From: Sutcliffiella horikoshii
GTDB taxonomy: Bacteria > Bacillota > Bacilli > Bacillales > Bacillaceae_I
Reading direction: 5' to 3'
NCBI RefSeq assembly: GCF_021991925.1
Contig: NZ_RXZI01000001.1
Location: 930,001 to 994,000 of the forward strand
DNA length: 64,000 nucleotides
Shown here: positions 1 to 9,755 of the stretch, in pieces
Numbering within the stretch: the stretch's first letter is position 1
Layout: every line of letters begins with the position of its first letter
The notes under the pieces: model-generated
What the model was told of the DNA's origin: nothing
Databases searched by the model: none
What the model saw: the letters and a program-made list of their open reading frames with translations, nothing else
Made by a program: the position numbers and the translations under genes

Positions 1-80
1 TTTGCTGTGTTGTTATTACAACCTACCATCATAGATAATGCAAAGGCAGTGATAGTGGTGATTTTAATAAGTTTTTTCAT
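1..80 (-). CDS. Lipoprotein, 5' end only (runs off the window)
   Basis: Only the first 26 codons are inside the window. The sequence reads as a lipoprotein signal peptide: MKK, then a hydrophobic stretch (ITTITAFALSM), then a lipobox MVGC with the acylated cysteine at residue 21, followed by an Asn-rich start of the mature chain. The ATG at 80-78 has an AAAGGAGAT ribosome binding site. The mature domain lies outside the window, so the function cannot be told; a substrate-binding or sporulation lipoprotein is possible. Membrane anchoring by signal peptidase II is a family inference from the lipobox. Confidence 0.7.
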   Translation of the reverse strand, partial: MKKLIKITTITAFALSMMVGCNNNTA

Positions 81-181
81 GGTACATCTCCTTTTCATCG
101 TTAATACTTCCTTAGTTTTGCTTTTTTAGTGGAAAGTATTATTGGTAAAAATGATGAAAAAGAGATATTCTTTGGAAACGC

Positions 182-1141
182 TTATTGTTCGATTAGTTTC
201 TCCAGTACTTCTTGAATACGTAACCCTTGATCAAATCCCACTACTTTTGCTTCCTGCTTGTTTAATTTTTTGACAAATTCTTCGACTAATGAACTATTTG
301 AAGGTACCAATAAAGACGGATCTAGTGTGGTCCATCCTTCCCCTTTGGTAGCAATGTTCACTTGCCTCCAGTTTAATAATGATAAGCTTTGTTTCGAACC
401 GTGAATCGTAAAGGCTATTTCTTCTTTTTCAGCCTGCCCTACAAGACCATCGATAAGTACTTTCACCCCGTTTTCAAGTTTCAACGTAGCGATGACTCCT
501 TTCTCGCTAAGTTCAGGGTCTGCAGGAAAATCGATGGAGCTGGAAACTTCTTTTACTTCTCCAAAAAAATGTAAAATCATCTGAAGATAATGGGGAGATA
601 TTTCCCTTGTAAAACCACCCTGGAGACGGCTATTTATCCAGTTTGTCTGTTGCCAAGGTCTTGGCCAGCGATCAAAATGCATTTTAAGAGTAATTCGCTT
701 TATTTCTCCGAACGCATTTTCACTCATCATCTTTTCAATGGTGGCATATGCTTGTTCATAAACAAGCGGAAAGTGCATGGCATGTATTAACCCTGATTTC
801 TCTGCAGTTGATAGCATCTCTAGTGCTTCTTGCTCGGAATTGGCAAGTGGCTTTTCACAAAGCACATGCTTATTATGCTGGAATGCCGCCATGACCACTT
901 GATAATGAACAGCAGGTGGAACCGCTATATAGACAAAATCAATTTCTTCGAGTTGTAATAAGTCATGATAGTCTGAAAAACAATGGGCACCTTCACATTG
1001 CTGTACTGTTTCTTGTATAAGTTCTTGATTAAAATCACATAGTGCTACGATATGAATATCTGAGTGTTTTTTAAATTCTGAAATCAGTCTTTGGCCGACT
1101 ACTCCTAAACCGACAATACCTACATTATAAATATTTTTCAT
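182..1141 (-). CDS. Gfo/Idh/MocA family NAD(P)-dependent oxidoreductase
   Basis: This 319-residue protein has the N-terminal Rossmann motif GIVGLGVVGQ (about residues 8-17) and the family's EKP signature (CEKPLAN, about residues 95-101) that contributes a lysine near the active site. The C-terminal half is the expected mixed alpha/beta substrate domain. Members oxidise or reduce sugars, inositols or related polyols in the cytoplasm; the substrate cannot be read from sequence. The ATG at 1141 follows an AGGGGGAA ribosome binding site. A terminator separates it from the PfpI gene upstream, so it is probably its own unit. A second, different family member lies at 15.9 kb. Confidence 0.85.
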   Translation of the reverse strand: MKNIYNVGIVGLGVVGQRLISEFKKHSDIHIVALCDFNQELIQETVQQCEGAHCFSDYHDLLQLEEIDFVYIAVPPAVHYQVVMAAFQHNKHVLCEKPLANSEQEALEMLSTAEKSGLIHAMHFPLVYEQAYATIEKMMSENAFGEIKRITLKMHFDRWPRPWQQTNWINSRLQGGFTREISPHYLQMILHFFGEVKEVSSSIDFPADPELSEKGVIATLKLENGVKVLIDGLVGQAEKEEIAFTIHGSKQSLSLLNWRQVNIATKGEGWTTLDPSLLVPSNSSLVEEFVKKLNKQEAKVVGFDQGLRIQEVLEKLIEQ

Positions 1142-1154
1142 GTTTTCCCCCTAT

Positions 1155-1183
1155 AAAAAAACAGCTTTCTTGGTGAAAGCTGT
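1155..1183 (-). terminator. Intrinsic terminator after the PfpI-family gene
   Basis: A perfect 9-bp stem, ACAGCTTTC at 1161-1169 with GAAAGCTGT at 1175-1183, has a 5-nt loop. On the minus strand it is followed by six or more U residues (A-run at 1155-1160). It ends transcription from the gene at 1205-1726. Confidence 0.85.
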
Positions 1184-1204
1184 CTGTTGAAAAAAGTTTT
1201 ACAT

Positions 1205-1726
1205 TTAGTCAGCCAATACGCGGATAAATTCTCTCATATAGTCGGGAAGGTCTGGTGGCCTGCGACTGGAGACAATGTTGCCATCCACGATTACCGCTTC
1301 ATCTACCCATTCTGCCCCTGCATTCATCATATCATCTTTGATGCCTGGAGTACTGGTAACTTTCTTTCCTTGGAGGATCTTAGCGGAAATGAGTACCCAA
1401 CCGGCATGGCAGATTTGGCCAATTGGTTTCTGTTGATCATTCATGGTGCGAACCATAGTTAATATATCATCAAATCGTCTGAGTTTATCAGGGGACCAGC
1501 CCCCGGGCACCAGAATGGCGTCAAAATCGTTAGGGTCGGCATCATGAAAAGAGATGTCTGATTTTATCGGTACACCATATTTTCCGACATAAGTAGTGTC
1601 CGCCTTTTCACCCGCAATAACGACCTGAACCCCTTCTTCGCGTAAGCGCAACACAGGATACCATAACTCTAAATCCTCAAATTCATCGCTCACTAATTGA
1701 ATGACTTTTTTGTTATGTAAAGTCAA
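1205..1726 (-). CDS. DJ-1/PfpI family protein (glutamine amidotransferase-like)
   Basis: The product is 173 residues long and belongs to the PfpI/YhbO/DJ-1 family. The nucleophile elbow reads GQICHAGWVL with the family Cys followed by His, and the N-terminal half carries the usual LVSDEFEDLEL segment with the conserved acidic residue. Family members act as general stress proteins, deglycases or chaperone/proteases. The start is taken as TTG at 1726-1724 because GAAGGAGG lies 8 nt upstream and the Met further upstream has no ribosome binding site. That ribosome binding site is inside a 13-bp hairpin that also looks like the terminator of the argGH transcript, so translation or transcription of this gene may depend on that structure. 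Confidence 0.8.
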   Translation of the reverse strand: MTLHNKKVIQLVSDEFEDLELWYPVLRLREEGVQVVIAGEKADTTYVGKYGVPIKSDISFHDADPNDFDAILVPGGWSPDKLRRFDDILTMVRTMNDQQKPIGQICHAGWVLISAKILQGKKVTSTPGIKDDMMNAGAEWVDEAVIVDGNIVSSRRPPDLPDYMREFIRVLAD

Positions 1727-1771
1727 AAGAAAAACCTCCTTCACAATATTATATTTCCATTGTGAAGGAGG
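1727..1771 (-). terminator. argGH terminator hairpin that also holds the RBS of the next gene
   Basis: A perfect 13-bp inverted repeat, CCTCCTTCACAAT at 1735-1747 and ATTGTGAAGGAGG at 1759-1771, has an 11-nt loop. On the minus strand the 3' arm is followed directly by UUUUUCUU and then the TTG start codon of the PfpI-family gene. The AGGAGG of that gene forms the end of the stem. The structure can therefore act as an intrinsic terminator for argH and, if read through, would hide the Shine-Dalgarno sequence. Confidence 0.75.
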
Positions 1772-1808
1772 GCTGGCGGTTTTGCAAATTCTAAAAAGCA
1801 TAACTACA

Positions 1809-3179
1809 TCATATATACTTTTCAGCTAAAGCAAGTTGATTTTTCACTTGTTCAAATGATGTACCGCCTTCGCTTTTACGAGCATCCACAACATGCTTCG
1901 GTTGAAGGATCTCAAAAATGTCTCCAGTAAATAAAGGCGAAAATTGTTGGTATTCTTCCAGGGAAAGTCCGAGGAGATATTTATCTTGGTTGATGGCGTA
2001 GAGAACAATTTTTCCGATAATCTCATGAGCCTGTCTAAAGGGAAGCCCTTTAGTCACCAGGTAATCGGCAATATCTGTTGCGTTGGAGAAATCCTGTGAG
2101 ACTGCTGCAAACATATTCTCCTGATTTACAGTCATCGTTTCAATCATTGGCGCAAGTAGTCTTAATGAACCATCAAGCGTTCTAACTGTATCGAACATCC
2201 CCTCTTTGTCTTCCTGCATATCTTTGTTGTATGCCAGTGGAAGTCCCTTTAAGACAGTCAATAATCCAACAAGATTTCCATACACTCTTCCAGTTTTGGC
2301 GCGAAGTAGTTCAGGTACGTCCGGATTTTTCTTCTGAGGCATGATACTTGACCCTGTACAGAAAGAATCATCAAGTTCGATGAATTGGAACTCCTGACTC
2401 GACCAGATAACCAATTCTTCCGAAAGGCGTGAGATGTGGGTCATGATCAAGGATGCATGAGAAAGGAATTCTACGATGAAGTCACGGTCACTTACAGCGT
2501 CCATGCTATTAGGATAAACTCTTTCAAACCCTAATAAGGAAGCGGTCTGTTCACGGTCTATCGGAAAAGTTGTGCCGGCCAATGCCCCTGCTCCAAGAGG
2601 TGACCAGTTAATCCGCTTTAAACTATCCTGCAAGCGTTCCTTGTCTCGTTCCAACATCCAGAAATAGGCCATGAGGTGATGGGCAAAAGAAACAGGCTGG
2701 GCACGCTGTAAATGGGTATATCCAGGAAGAATAGTATGCACATTTTCTTTTGATTTGAATAAGATGGATTTTTGGACATCTGTCAATAAGGTAATAATAC
2801 TTTGTGTTTGCTTTTTCAAATATAAGTGCATATCTGTTGCCACTTGGTCATTGCGGCTTCTGCCGGTATGAAGCTTCCCTCCCACCGGTCCAATTTCATC
2901 AATTAATAACGTTTCAATATTCATATGGATATCTTCATGGGCAACGGAGAATTCCACTTCTCCTGCCACTATCTTTTTTTCGATCATTTTTAATCCATGT
3001 TTGATTGTAACCGCGTCATCCTCGGAAATGATGCTGCAATCGCTCAACATTTGTACATGAGCTATGCTTCCTTGTATATCTTCAAGTGCGAGTTCTTTGT
3101 CAAACTCGATGGATGCTGTAAAATCTTCGACTAGCTTGTTTGTCTCTTTTGTAAAACGTCCGCCCCAAAGCTTTGACAT
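1809..3179 (-). CDS. argH: Argininosuccinate lyase
   Basis: ArgH splits argininosuccinate into arginine and fumarate, the last step of arginine synthesis. The 456-residue length is normal for the family. Visible motifs are the N-terminal LWGGRF, the [13 protein letters not shown] segment near residues 106-118, and the fumarase/aspartase superfamily signature [12 protein letters not shown] near residue 277, which holds the catalytic flexible serine loop. The ATG follows a GAGGAGG ribosome binding site 50 nt after the end of argG, so the two are cotranscribed. A hairpin terminator follows within 75 nt. Confidence 0.97.
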   Translation of the reverse strand: MSKLWGGRFTKETNKLVEDFTASIEFDKELALEDIQGSIAHVQMLSDCSIISEDDAVTIKHGLKMIEKKIVAGEVEFSVAHEDIHMNIETLLIDEIGPVGGKLHTGRSRNDQVATDMHLYLKKQTQSIITLLTDVQKSILFKSKENVHTILPGYTHLQRAQPVSFAHHLMAYFWMLERDKERLQDSLKRINWSPLGAGALAGTTFPIDREQTASLLGFERVYPNSMDAVSDRDFIVEFLSHASLIMTHISRLSEELVIWSSQEFQFIELDDSFCTGSSIMPQKKNPDVPELLRAKTGRVYGNLVGLLTVLKGLPLAYNKDMQEDKEGMFDTVRTLDGSLRLLAPMIETMTVNQENMFAAVSQDFSNATDIADYLVTKGLPFRQAHEIIGKIVLYAINQDKYLLGLSLEEYQQFSPLFTGDIFEILQPKHVVDARKSEGGTSFEQVKNQLALAEKYI

Positions 3180-3229
3180 GTTGTTTCCTCCTCTTCATGC
3201 TAGCTAGCTTGTTATTTCGTTGCTGCCAA

Positions 3230-4441
3230 TTATAGGCTCACTTTTTCTTTATTATGGATCTCTGCATATACTTTTGTCGGCAAACCCCATAGTTTAATGA
3301 AGCCGACTGCAGCATTGTGGTCAAACATATCCCCTTTGGAATAAGTTGCAAGCTCTTCATTATAAAGACTATATGGAGATTGTCGTCCTACAACGGTGTG
3401 GTTCCCTTTTTGAAGTTTCACTCGAATTTTACCTGTTACATTTTTCTGAGTTTCTTCAATGAATGCTCCAAGGGCGTTCACTAATGGAGAAAACCAAAGC
3501 CCTTCGTAGATGACCTTAGCCATTTGTTCATCAATGGACGTCTTAAATTGCGTAACCTCTCTTGGAAGAGTCAGGAATTCAAGCTCTTTGTGTGCTTGAA
3601 TAAGAATGAGGGCTGCCGGGTTTTCATACACTTCACGGGATTTTATTCCCACGAGACGATTTTCTATATGATCGATTCTTCCAACCCCGTGTTTTCCACC
3701 TAACAAATTCAATTCTTCAATTAAACCTACAAGATCCATCTGTTTATCGTTTAAGGCAACAGGTACCCCTTGATTAAAAGTGATTTCCACATATTCCGGT
3801 TGATCTGGCGTATGCTCAATAGGGTTGGTCCAGTCAAATGCGGCTTCAGGTGCTTCATTCCATGGATTTTCCAATACACCCGCTTCACAAGCTCTTCCCC
3901 AAATATTTGCGTCAATGGAGAATGGGTTTTCCAAATTCACCGGAATGGGAATATTATGTTTTACGGCGTATTCAATTTCCTCATCTCTGGTCATCCCCCA
4001 CTCACGAACAGGTGCAATGACTTTTAGGTTCGGATTCAACGCTTGGATAGATACTTCAAAGCGAACTTGATCGTTCCCCTTACCTGTACAACCATGCGCC
4101 ACTGCTACCGCTCCCTCTTCTTCCGCCACCTGAACAAGGAGCTTGGAGATGAGTGGACGTGACAAGGCAGATGACAGAGGATATTTCCCCTCATACATTG
4201 CATTTGATTTCAATGCAGGTACAATATAGTCATTGGCTAGCATCTCTTTTGCATCCACCATAATTGCTTTGATTGCCCCAACATCCAATGCCTTCTGTCT
4301 GATGGATTCAAGATCTTTTCCTTCACCAACATCCAATCCGAGGGCAATGACATCATACCCATATTTCTCCTGTAACCATTTAACTGAAACGGAGGTATCA
4401 AGTCCTCCGGAATAAGCTAATACCACTTTCTCTTTACCCAT
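3230..4441 (-). CDS. argG: Argininosuccinate synthase
   Basis: ArgG joins citrulline and aspartate with ATP to make argininosuccinate. The 403-residue protein has the PP-loop ATP pyrophosphatase motif AYSGGLDTS near residues 9-17, the [14 protein letters not shown] segment that contacts citrulline and aspartate, and the [13 protein letters not shown] region. The ATG has a GAGGAGGAAC ribosome binding site. Between argF and argG is a 67-bp gap with palindromic ARG-box-like sequence, so argG may have its own arginine-repressed promoter in addition to read-through from the argC operon. Confidence 0.97.
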   Translation of the reverse strand: MGKEKVVLAYSGGLDTSVSVKWLQEKYGYDVIALGLDVGEGKDLESIRQKALDVGAIKAIMVDAKEMLANDYIVPALKSNAMYEGKYPLSSALSRPLISKLLVQVAEEEGAVAVAHGCTGKGNDQVRFEVSIQALNPNLKVIAPVREWGMTRDEEIEYAVKHNIPIPVNLENPFSIDANIWGRACEAGVLENPWNEAPEAAFDWTNPIEHTPDQPEYVEITFNQGVPVALNDKQMDLVGLIEELNLLGGKHGVGRIDHIENRLVGIKSREVYENPAALILIQAHKELEFLTLPREVTQFKTSIDEQMAKVIYEGLWFSPLVNALGAFIEETQKNVTGKIRVKLQKGNHTVVGRQSPYSLYNEELATYSKGDMFDHNAAVGFIKLWGLPTKVYAEIHNKEKVSL

Positions 4442-4458
4442 AAAAAGTTCCTCCTCTG

Positions 4459-4491
4459 GTATAAAAATCTACGGTGTTGTATTTTTATACA
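4459..4491 (-). promoter_or_regulatory. ARG box(es) before argG (AhrC/ArgR operator)
   Basis: A 14-bp near-palindrome TGTATAAAAATACA (minus strand, 4478-4491) is the same sequence found before argC. A second, weaker TATAAAAAT element with the opposite orientation lies at about 4459-4470. This matches the AT-rich AhrC/ArgR operator type known from Bacillus. Hexameric ArgR family proteins bind pairs of such boxes when arginine is plentiful. Binding here is inferred. Confidence 0.65.
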
Positions 4492-4508
4492 TTTTATTGT
4501 AAAAAAAA

Positions 4509-5483
4509 TTAGTTTCCAAGTAAAGCCTTCAATATGGCCTTTTGTGCATGAAGTCGGTTTTCGGCCTCATCGAATACCACGGAATGTGGGCCATCTATAA
4601 TATCTGCAGTAACCTCTTCTCCACGATGGGCAGGTAGGCAATGCAGAAAGATGAAATCATGTTTGGCGTGCTTGCAAAGTTCCTTGTTTACTTGAAATGG
4701 TGCTAATGTCTTTAGGCGTTCTGCGGTTTCAGCTTCTTGCCCCATACTGGTCCAGACATCCGTCACTACTACATCTGCATCCTTGATCATCTCTTCTGGA
4801 CATTCACCAATCAAAATGGACGACCCTGTTACAATTGTCTCATTCTTCACATTTTCTATAATGGAAGCATCCGGTTCATAACCAACAGGACATGCAATGG
4901 AAATGTCCATTCCAACTTTTACAGCACCTTCTATCAATGAATGGGACATATTATTGTTTGCATCCCCCAAATAACAAAGCTTTAATCCTTTTAGCTTCCC
5001 CTTATGCTCCTGAATGGTAAGCAGGTCTGCCAATACTTGTGCAGGATGATGGGAGTCTGTTAGACCATTGATTATCGGTACGGTGGAATGAAGGGCGAAC
5101 TCTTCTAGAATTTGATGTTCGAAAGTACGGATCATCAACCCATCCACATAACGGGATAACACTTTTGCCGTGTCGGAAGGAGATTCTCCGCGCCCCAATT
5201 GAATATCATTGGAGCTTAAGAATATTGCATGGCCGCCAAGCTGCAGCATGCCTACTTCAAATGACACTCTCGTTCTTGTGGATGACTTTTCAAAAAGCAT
5301 GGCAAGTACTTTTCCTTGTAGATAAGGATGAGCTCTTCCTTCTTTTTGATATTTTTTTAGTTTAATAGCATCTGCCAATAAATAATGGATATCATTTTGT
5401 GTCAAGGATCCAAGTGTCAAAAAATGAGATTGACTCAATTGATAGGTATCCTTGTTCGTTTCCCATTTTAGTACACTTTGCAT
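4509..5483 (-). CDS. argF: Ornithine carbamoyltransferase
   Basis: ArgF transfers the carbamoyl group from carbamoyl phosphate to ornithine, giving citrulline. The 324-residue sequence shows the carbamoyl-phosphate loop KSSTRTRVSFE near residue 67, the DSHHPAQ motif in place of the usual HPxQ, and the ornithine-side HCLPAHRGEE near residue 281. The ATG overlaps the end of carB by 16 nt and has an AGAGAGG ribosome binding site. The N-terminus is about five residues longer than the short Bacillus enzymes I recall, which is not unusual. It directly uses the product of the adjacent carAB genes. Confidence 0.96.
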   Translation of the reverse strand: MQSVLKWETNKDTYQLSQSHFLTLGSLTQNDIHYLLADAIKLKKYQKEGRAHPYLQGKVLAMLFEKSSTRTRVSFEVGMLQLGGHAIFLSSNDIQLGRGESPSDTAKVLSRYVDGLMIRTFEHQILEEFALHSTVPIINGLTDSHHPAQVLADLLTIQEHKGKLKGLKLCYLGDANNNMSHSLIEGAVKVGMDISIACPVGYEPDASIIENVKNETIVTGSSILIGECPEEMIKDADVVVTDVWTSMGQEAETAERLKTLAPFQVNKELCKHAKHDFIFLHCLPAHRGEEVTADIIDGPHSVVFDEAENRLHAQKAILKALLGN

Positions 5484-8400
5484 AAATATTCAACCTCTCT
5501 TTTACTGTTTTTTAAATAATTTTTGATGGTTTGATAATTTTGCGCTATTGGTTGGTCCAACAAGTTTGCTTGTTGAGCCGTTTCTAGACATGTAAAAGTT
5601 TTAATACCGTGCTTCGTACACAATGCTCGATAAAAGGCTCCTTCCCGCGATTGATCTCTCCCTTTAGTCGGGATGATGATCGCCGCCGCCAAGGATTGTT
5701 TCTTTAAGGTGGAGTCGATTTCTTCTTTTAGAACTGTTGTCACAGCAATTCCGTGTTTCCTCAAGTAGGCCGCCGTTCCTTCTGTTGCATATAATTTTAT
5801 GCACTTCTTCTGGAGTTCCGCAAGTAATGTAAGAGCCTGTTGTTTCTCCCGATCGGCTATCGAACAAAAGACGGATTTTTGCTCTCCTGATTTCGTAAAT
5901 GGACTTTTCTTGCCGGCAAACAAGGCCTTATTCAATGCTTCTTCTACTGTCATCCCCATTCCGATGATTTCTCCGGTAGACTTCATTTCCGGTCCAAGAA
6001 CATGATCGACGTCCTTTAACTTGGAAGCTGAGAAAACAGGGGCTTTTACAGTCCAGAAGCCAGGTTCCTCTTTCAATCCTATCTGAGTGAGCTTCTCACC
6101 CAATTGTGCCCTGACTGCCATCTCTATCATGGGTACATCTGTTACTTTGCTGACAATAGGTACAGTCCTTGATGCTCTTGGGTTGACTTCCAGTACATAA
6201 ATACTGTCTCCTGAAAGAACAAATTGAATATTGGCAATCCCGATGATTTGGGCTTTTTTACAAATTCGTTGTGTGTAATCCACCAATTTATCTTTCATAT
6301 GTTTTGTTAATGACAGGGGAGGGAAAATGGCGAGGCTGTCACCTGAATGAACACCAGCTTTTTCTATATGCTCAAAAATTGCAGGAATAAATACTTCTTC
6401 CCCATCAGATATAACATCCAGCTCGCATTCAAGGCCAGGAATGAAACTGTCAACCAACAAAGGCCAGAGCGAATCATCCGATTCATGCATGTGGATGAAT
6501 TCATCCAACTCTTCTTCATTATATAGGGTGTACATGGATTGACCACCAATCACATACGACGGTCGCACCAATACCGGAAAGCCGATATCCTCTGCTGCTG
6601 CCATCAATTGATGTGGTTGATCTACCATCTTACCTTCAATATGAGGGATACCTTCTGTTTCCAGCAGATTGTAAAAATGGGCACGGTCCTCCAGCTGATC
6701 AATGGAACCCATGCTGGTTCCTGCGATTATTACTCCCTCACGTACCAAGCCTTCCGCCAAATTGATAGCAGTCTGACCTCCAAATTGTATAAATACAAGG
6801 TCGACATTTTCTTTGTGGATGATTGGTAGAATATCTTCTACTGTAATTGGTTCAAAGTATAATTTATCAGCTATGGAAAAGTCCGTACTTACTGTTTCAG
6901 GATTATTGTTGACCACGATTGTGTCATATCCTGCTTTTTTCAATGCTTTCACCGCGTGTACGGAACAATAGTCGAATTCAATACCCTGCCCGATCCGAAT
7001 CGGTCCGGAACCGATGACAAGAGCTTTCTTGTTCTTGCTTACAATCACCTCATCGCTCCCGTTATAGGTGGAATAGTAATAAGGAGTGATTGCTTCAAAT
7101 TCTGCAGCACAAGTATCAACTAGTTTATAAGATGGTTTAACTTGATTCTCTTTCAATAACTCTATTAACTCTTCATTAGTACATCCCAGAAGAACACAAA
7201 GTCTTTCGTTACTTATGTTTTGACTCTTAGCCTTCTTTAGCAGATGGTGAGAAACAGTAGCCAATGTTTTATCGGAGATCTGTTCTTCCAACAATACCAT
7301 TTGCAAGAGTTTATTCAAAAACCACTCATCAATGGATGTCACTTCATGGATGGAACGGACAGACAACCCTTTCATCAATGCATGAGTGATGGCAAATAGT
7401 CTCATGTGTGTAGGTTCACGGAGTAGTTCCGTCCGTGCTTCTTCACTCATTTTATCCATGATCGGGTGCGTTATCCCGTGTACCTTTATTTCCATGGATC
7501 GTAAACCTTTATTCAAAGCCCCTTCAAATGTTCGGTCTATTGCGAGAACCTCACCTGTTGCTTTCATTTGTGTACTGAGGTTAGTATCCGCTTCTGGGAA
7601 CTTGTCAAAAGGAAATCTTGGAAGTTTTACTACTACATAGTCCAATGCAGGCTCAAAGGATGCAAATGTGCTTCCTGTGATAGGATTTTTGATTTCGTCC
7701 AAATGGTAGCCGATGGCACACTTTGCAGCGATTCTGGCAATCGGATATCCAGTAGCCTTCGAAGCAAGTGCCGATGAACGGCTGACTCGCGGGTTCACTT
7801 CAATGATATAGTAATTATCTGATTGCGGGTCCATGGCAAATTGGATGTTACACCCTCCCACAATCTTTAAGCTTCTTATAATTTTCAGACTTGCATTTCT
7901 CAAAATTTGATATTGTCTGTCCGTCAACGTTTGTGAAGGAGCCACTACAATGGAGTCTCCTGTATGGACCCCAACTGGATCGAGGTTTTCCATGTTACAC
8001 ACGATAATGCACGTGTCATTGTCGTCGCGCATCACTTCATACTCCACTTCTTTCCACCCTTTGATACTTTTTTCTACTAACACTTGATGTATAGGGCTTA
8101 GGTTCAATCCATTTACCAATAACGATTCAAGTTCCTGATCGTTATGGGCGAAACCTCCACCCTCTCCCCCTAGTGTGTAGGCGGGTCTTATGATGATGGG
8201 ATATCCTATTTCTTTTACAAATTGGATTCCTTCCTCAAATGTGTGGACTATTTGTGATTCAGGAATCGGTTCATTAAGTTCCATCATCAACTTACGGAAT
8301 TTCTCTCTATCTTCCCCTTGCTGTATGGATTTTACAGATGTACCTAGAACCTGAACATTGTTTTTCTCAAGGATACCTTTTTGGTAGAGTTCCACAATCA

Positions 8401-8692
8401 AATTTAAGGCTGTTTGACCACCAAGGGTACCGATTATCCCGTCAGGCTTCTCCATGATGATTATTTTCTCCAAACATTCAACCGTCAATGGTTCCATATA
8501 CACCTGGTCTGCAATGTCAGAATCTGTCATGATTGTTGCAGGATTATTGTTTACTAGAACCACTTCGATGCCCTCTTCTTTCAGGGCCAGGCACGCTTGT
8601 GTCCCTGCATAATCAAATTCTGCAGCTTGACCGATGACGATGGGGCCAGAGCCGATTACTAACACTTTTTGTATCTCGTTAATGAATGGCAT
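5468..8692 (-). CDS. carB: Carbamoyl-phosphate synthase large subunit
   Basis: CarB makes carbamoyl phosphate from bicarbonate, ammonia and two ATP. The 1074-residue chain shows the internal duplication: ATP-grasp halves beginning VLVIGSGPIVIGQAAEFDYAG near residue 9 and ALVIGSGPIRIGQGIEFDY near residue 559, with NPATIM and NPETVS after each. The C-terminal MGS-like allosteric domain (LYATEGTAAYLRKHG) is present. It overlaps carA by 14 nt and argF by 16 nt. Placement inside the arg operon marks it as the arginine-dedicated enzyme; a pyrimidine-linked copy would be expected elsewhere in the genome. Confidence 0.97.
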   Translation of the reverse strand: MPFINEIQKVLVIGSGPIVIGQAAEFDYAGTQACLALKEEGIEVVLVNNNPATIMTDSDIADQVYMEPLTVECLEKIIIMEKPDGIIGTLGGQTALNLIVELYQKGILEKNNVQVLGTSVKSIQQGEDREKFRKLMMELNEPIPESQIVHTFEEGIQFVKEIGYPIIIRPAYTLGGEGGGFAHNDQELESLLVNGLNLSPIHQVLVEKSIKGWKEVEYEVMRDDNDTCIIVCNMENLDPVGVHTGDSIVVAPSQTLTDRQYQILRNASLKIIRSLKIVGGCNIQFAMDPQSDNYYIIEVNPRVSRSSALASKATGYPIARIAAKCAIGYHLDEIKNPITGSTFASFEPALDYVVVKLPRFPFDKFPEADTNLSTQMKATGEVLAIDRTFEGALNKGLRSMEIKVHGITHPIMDKMSEEARTELLREPTHMRLFAITHALMKGLSVRSIHEVTSIDEWFLNKLLQMVLLEEQISDKTLATVSHHLLKKAKSQNISNERLCVLLGCTNEELIELLKENQVKPSYKLVDTCAAEFEAITPYYYSTYNGSDEVIVSKNKKALVIGSGPIRIGQGIEFDYCSVHAVKALKKAGYDTIVVNNNPETVSTDFSIADKLYFEPITVEDILPIIHKENVDLVFIQFGGQTAINLAEGLVREGVIIAGTSMGSIDQLEDRAHFYNLLETEGIPHIEGKMVDQPHQLMAAAEDIGFPVLVRPSYVIGGQSMYTLYNEEELDEFIHMHESDDSLWPLLVDSFIPGLECELDVISDGEEVFIPAIFEHIEKAGVHSGDSLAIFPPLSLTKHMKDKLVDYTQRICKKAQIIGIANIQFVLSGDSIYVLEVNPRASRTVPIVSKVTDVPMIEMAVRAQLGEKLTQIGLKEEPGFWTVKAPVFSASKLKDVDHVLGPEMKSTGEIIGMGMTVEEALNKALFAGKKSPFTKSGEQKSVFCSIADREKQQALTLLAELQKKCIKLYATEGTAAYLRKHGIAVTTVLKEEIDSTLKKQSLAAAIIIPTKGRDQSREGAFYRALCTKHGIKTFTCLETAQQANLLDQPIAQNYQTIKNYLKNSKREVEYLCKVY

Positions 8693-9755
8693 ATGTCATT
8701 ACTCCCGTTTTTTCGTTGATGAGTTTCAGAAATTGTGTAAACACATAATTGGTATCTTGTGGCCCTGGGTGTGCTTCTGGGTGGAATTGGACGCTTAATA
8801 CCGGAAGTTCTTTGTGCTGAAGCCCTTCCAAGGTCCCATCATTGATATTCTTATAGGTTATCTCAAAAATCTCTTTATCTATGGAGTCTTCACAGACGTT
8901 ATAGCTATGATTCTGTGAAGTGATGTATACCTTCCCAGTGGCAACATCTTTTACAGGGTGGTTACCGCCCCTGTGTCCAAAAAGCAATTTACTGGTCTTT
9001 GCCCCGAAGCTGAGTGCCAGCAATTGATGACCCAGACATATTCCGAGTGTTGGATATGCTTGTGCTATTTTTATGATTTTAGGAAGTTGCTCTTTTAAGT
9101 TTTCTGGATCTCCAGGTCCGTTACTCAATAGTACGCCATCTGGGCTGAGGGATTGCAATTTTTCATAGCTAGTTGTGAAAGGTAACACCGTTACCCGACA
9201 ACCTGAGAATAGTAAAGCGTCCAAAATGGATTTTTTATAACCATAATCCATTAAAACGATATGCGGACCTGGTCCTGGATAAGTTTTCTGAATTTTGGTG
9301 GACACGAGCTCCACCCAATTCTCCTCCACTTCCACATTTGGAAAGTTTTTTACAGAGTCTGTGATATATCCTTTAACTGATCCACGCTTACGTATTGTTT
9401 TCACCAGTTCTCTTGTGTCAACATTACTTAACCCACTGACGCCCATTTTCACCAGCAGCTCTTGAGCGTCTCCAACGGAGGCATAGTGATTAGGCTCTTG
9501 ACATGCCTCTCCCATCACAACACCTTTGGCATATATGGTTTCCGCTTCATGATCATGGGGATTAATACCGTAATTTCCTATTAAAGGGTAACAAAAAACA
9601 ATAATCTGTCCTGCATATGAAGGGTCTGACATGATTTCTTGATAACCGGTCATACTCGTATTGAAAACCACTTCCCCGACCGCTTCTTCCTTGCTCCCTA
9701 TTAATACGCCAGGGAAGACCTCCCCCGTTTCAAGTATTAAATATCCATTATCCAT
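8679..9755 (-). CDS. carA: Carbamoyl-phosphate synthase small subunit
   Basis: CarA is the glutaminase subunit that feeds ammonia to CarB. The class I amidotransferase triad is visible: the nucleophile in LGICLGHQLLAL and the His/Glu pair in VQFHPEAHPGP near the C-terminus. The start is placed at ATG 9755 (MDNGYLILE) because GAGGAGGAACAGC precedes it and this matches the usual N-terminus, giving 358 residues. It overlaps the argD stop codon by 8 nt (ATGGATAA), an arrangement that suggests translational coupling. Confidence 0.95.
   Translation of the reverse strand: MDNGYLILETGEVFPGVLIGSKEEAVGEVVFNTSMTGYQEIMSDPSYAGQIIVFCYPLIGNYGINPHDHEAETIYAKGVVMGEACQEPNHYASVGDAQELLVKMGVSGLSNVDTRELVKTIRKRGSVKGYITDSVKNFPNVEVEENWVELVSTKIQKTYPGPGPHIVLMDYGYKKSILDALLFSGCRVTVLPFTTSYEKLQSLSPDGVLLSNGPGDPENLKEQLPKIIKIAQAYPTLGICLGHQLLALSFGAKTSKLLFGHRGGNHPVKDVATGKVYITSQNHSYNVCEDSIDKEIFEITYKNINDGTLEGLQHKELPVLSVQFHPEAHPGPQDTNYVFTQFLKLINEKTGVMTYAIH

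Noticed and set aside
5468-9755. carAB as the pyrimidine-regulated copy
   Set aside because: It lies within the arg operon between argD and argF and has no PyrR-type leader.
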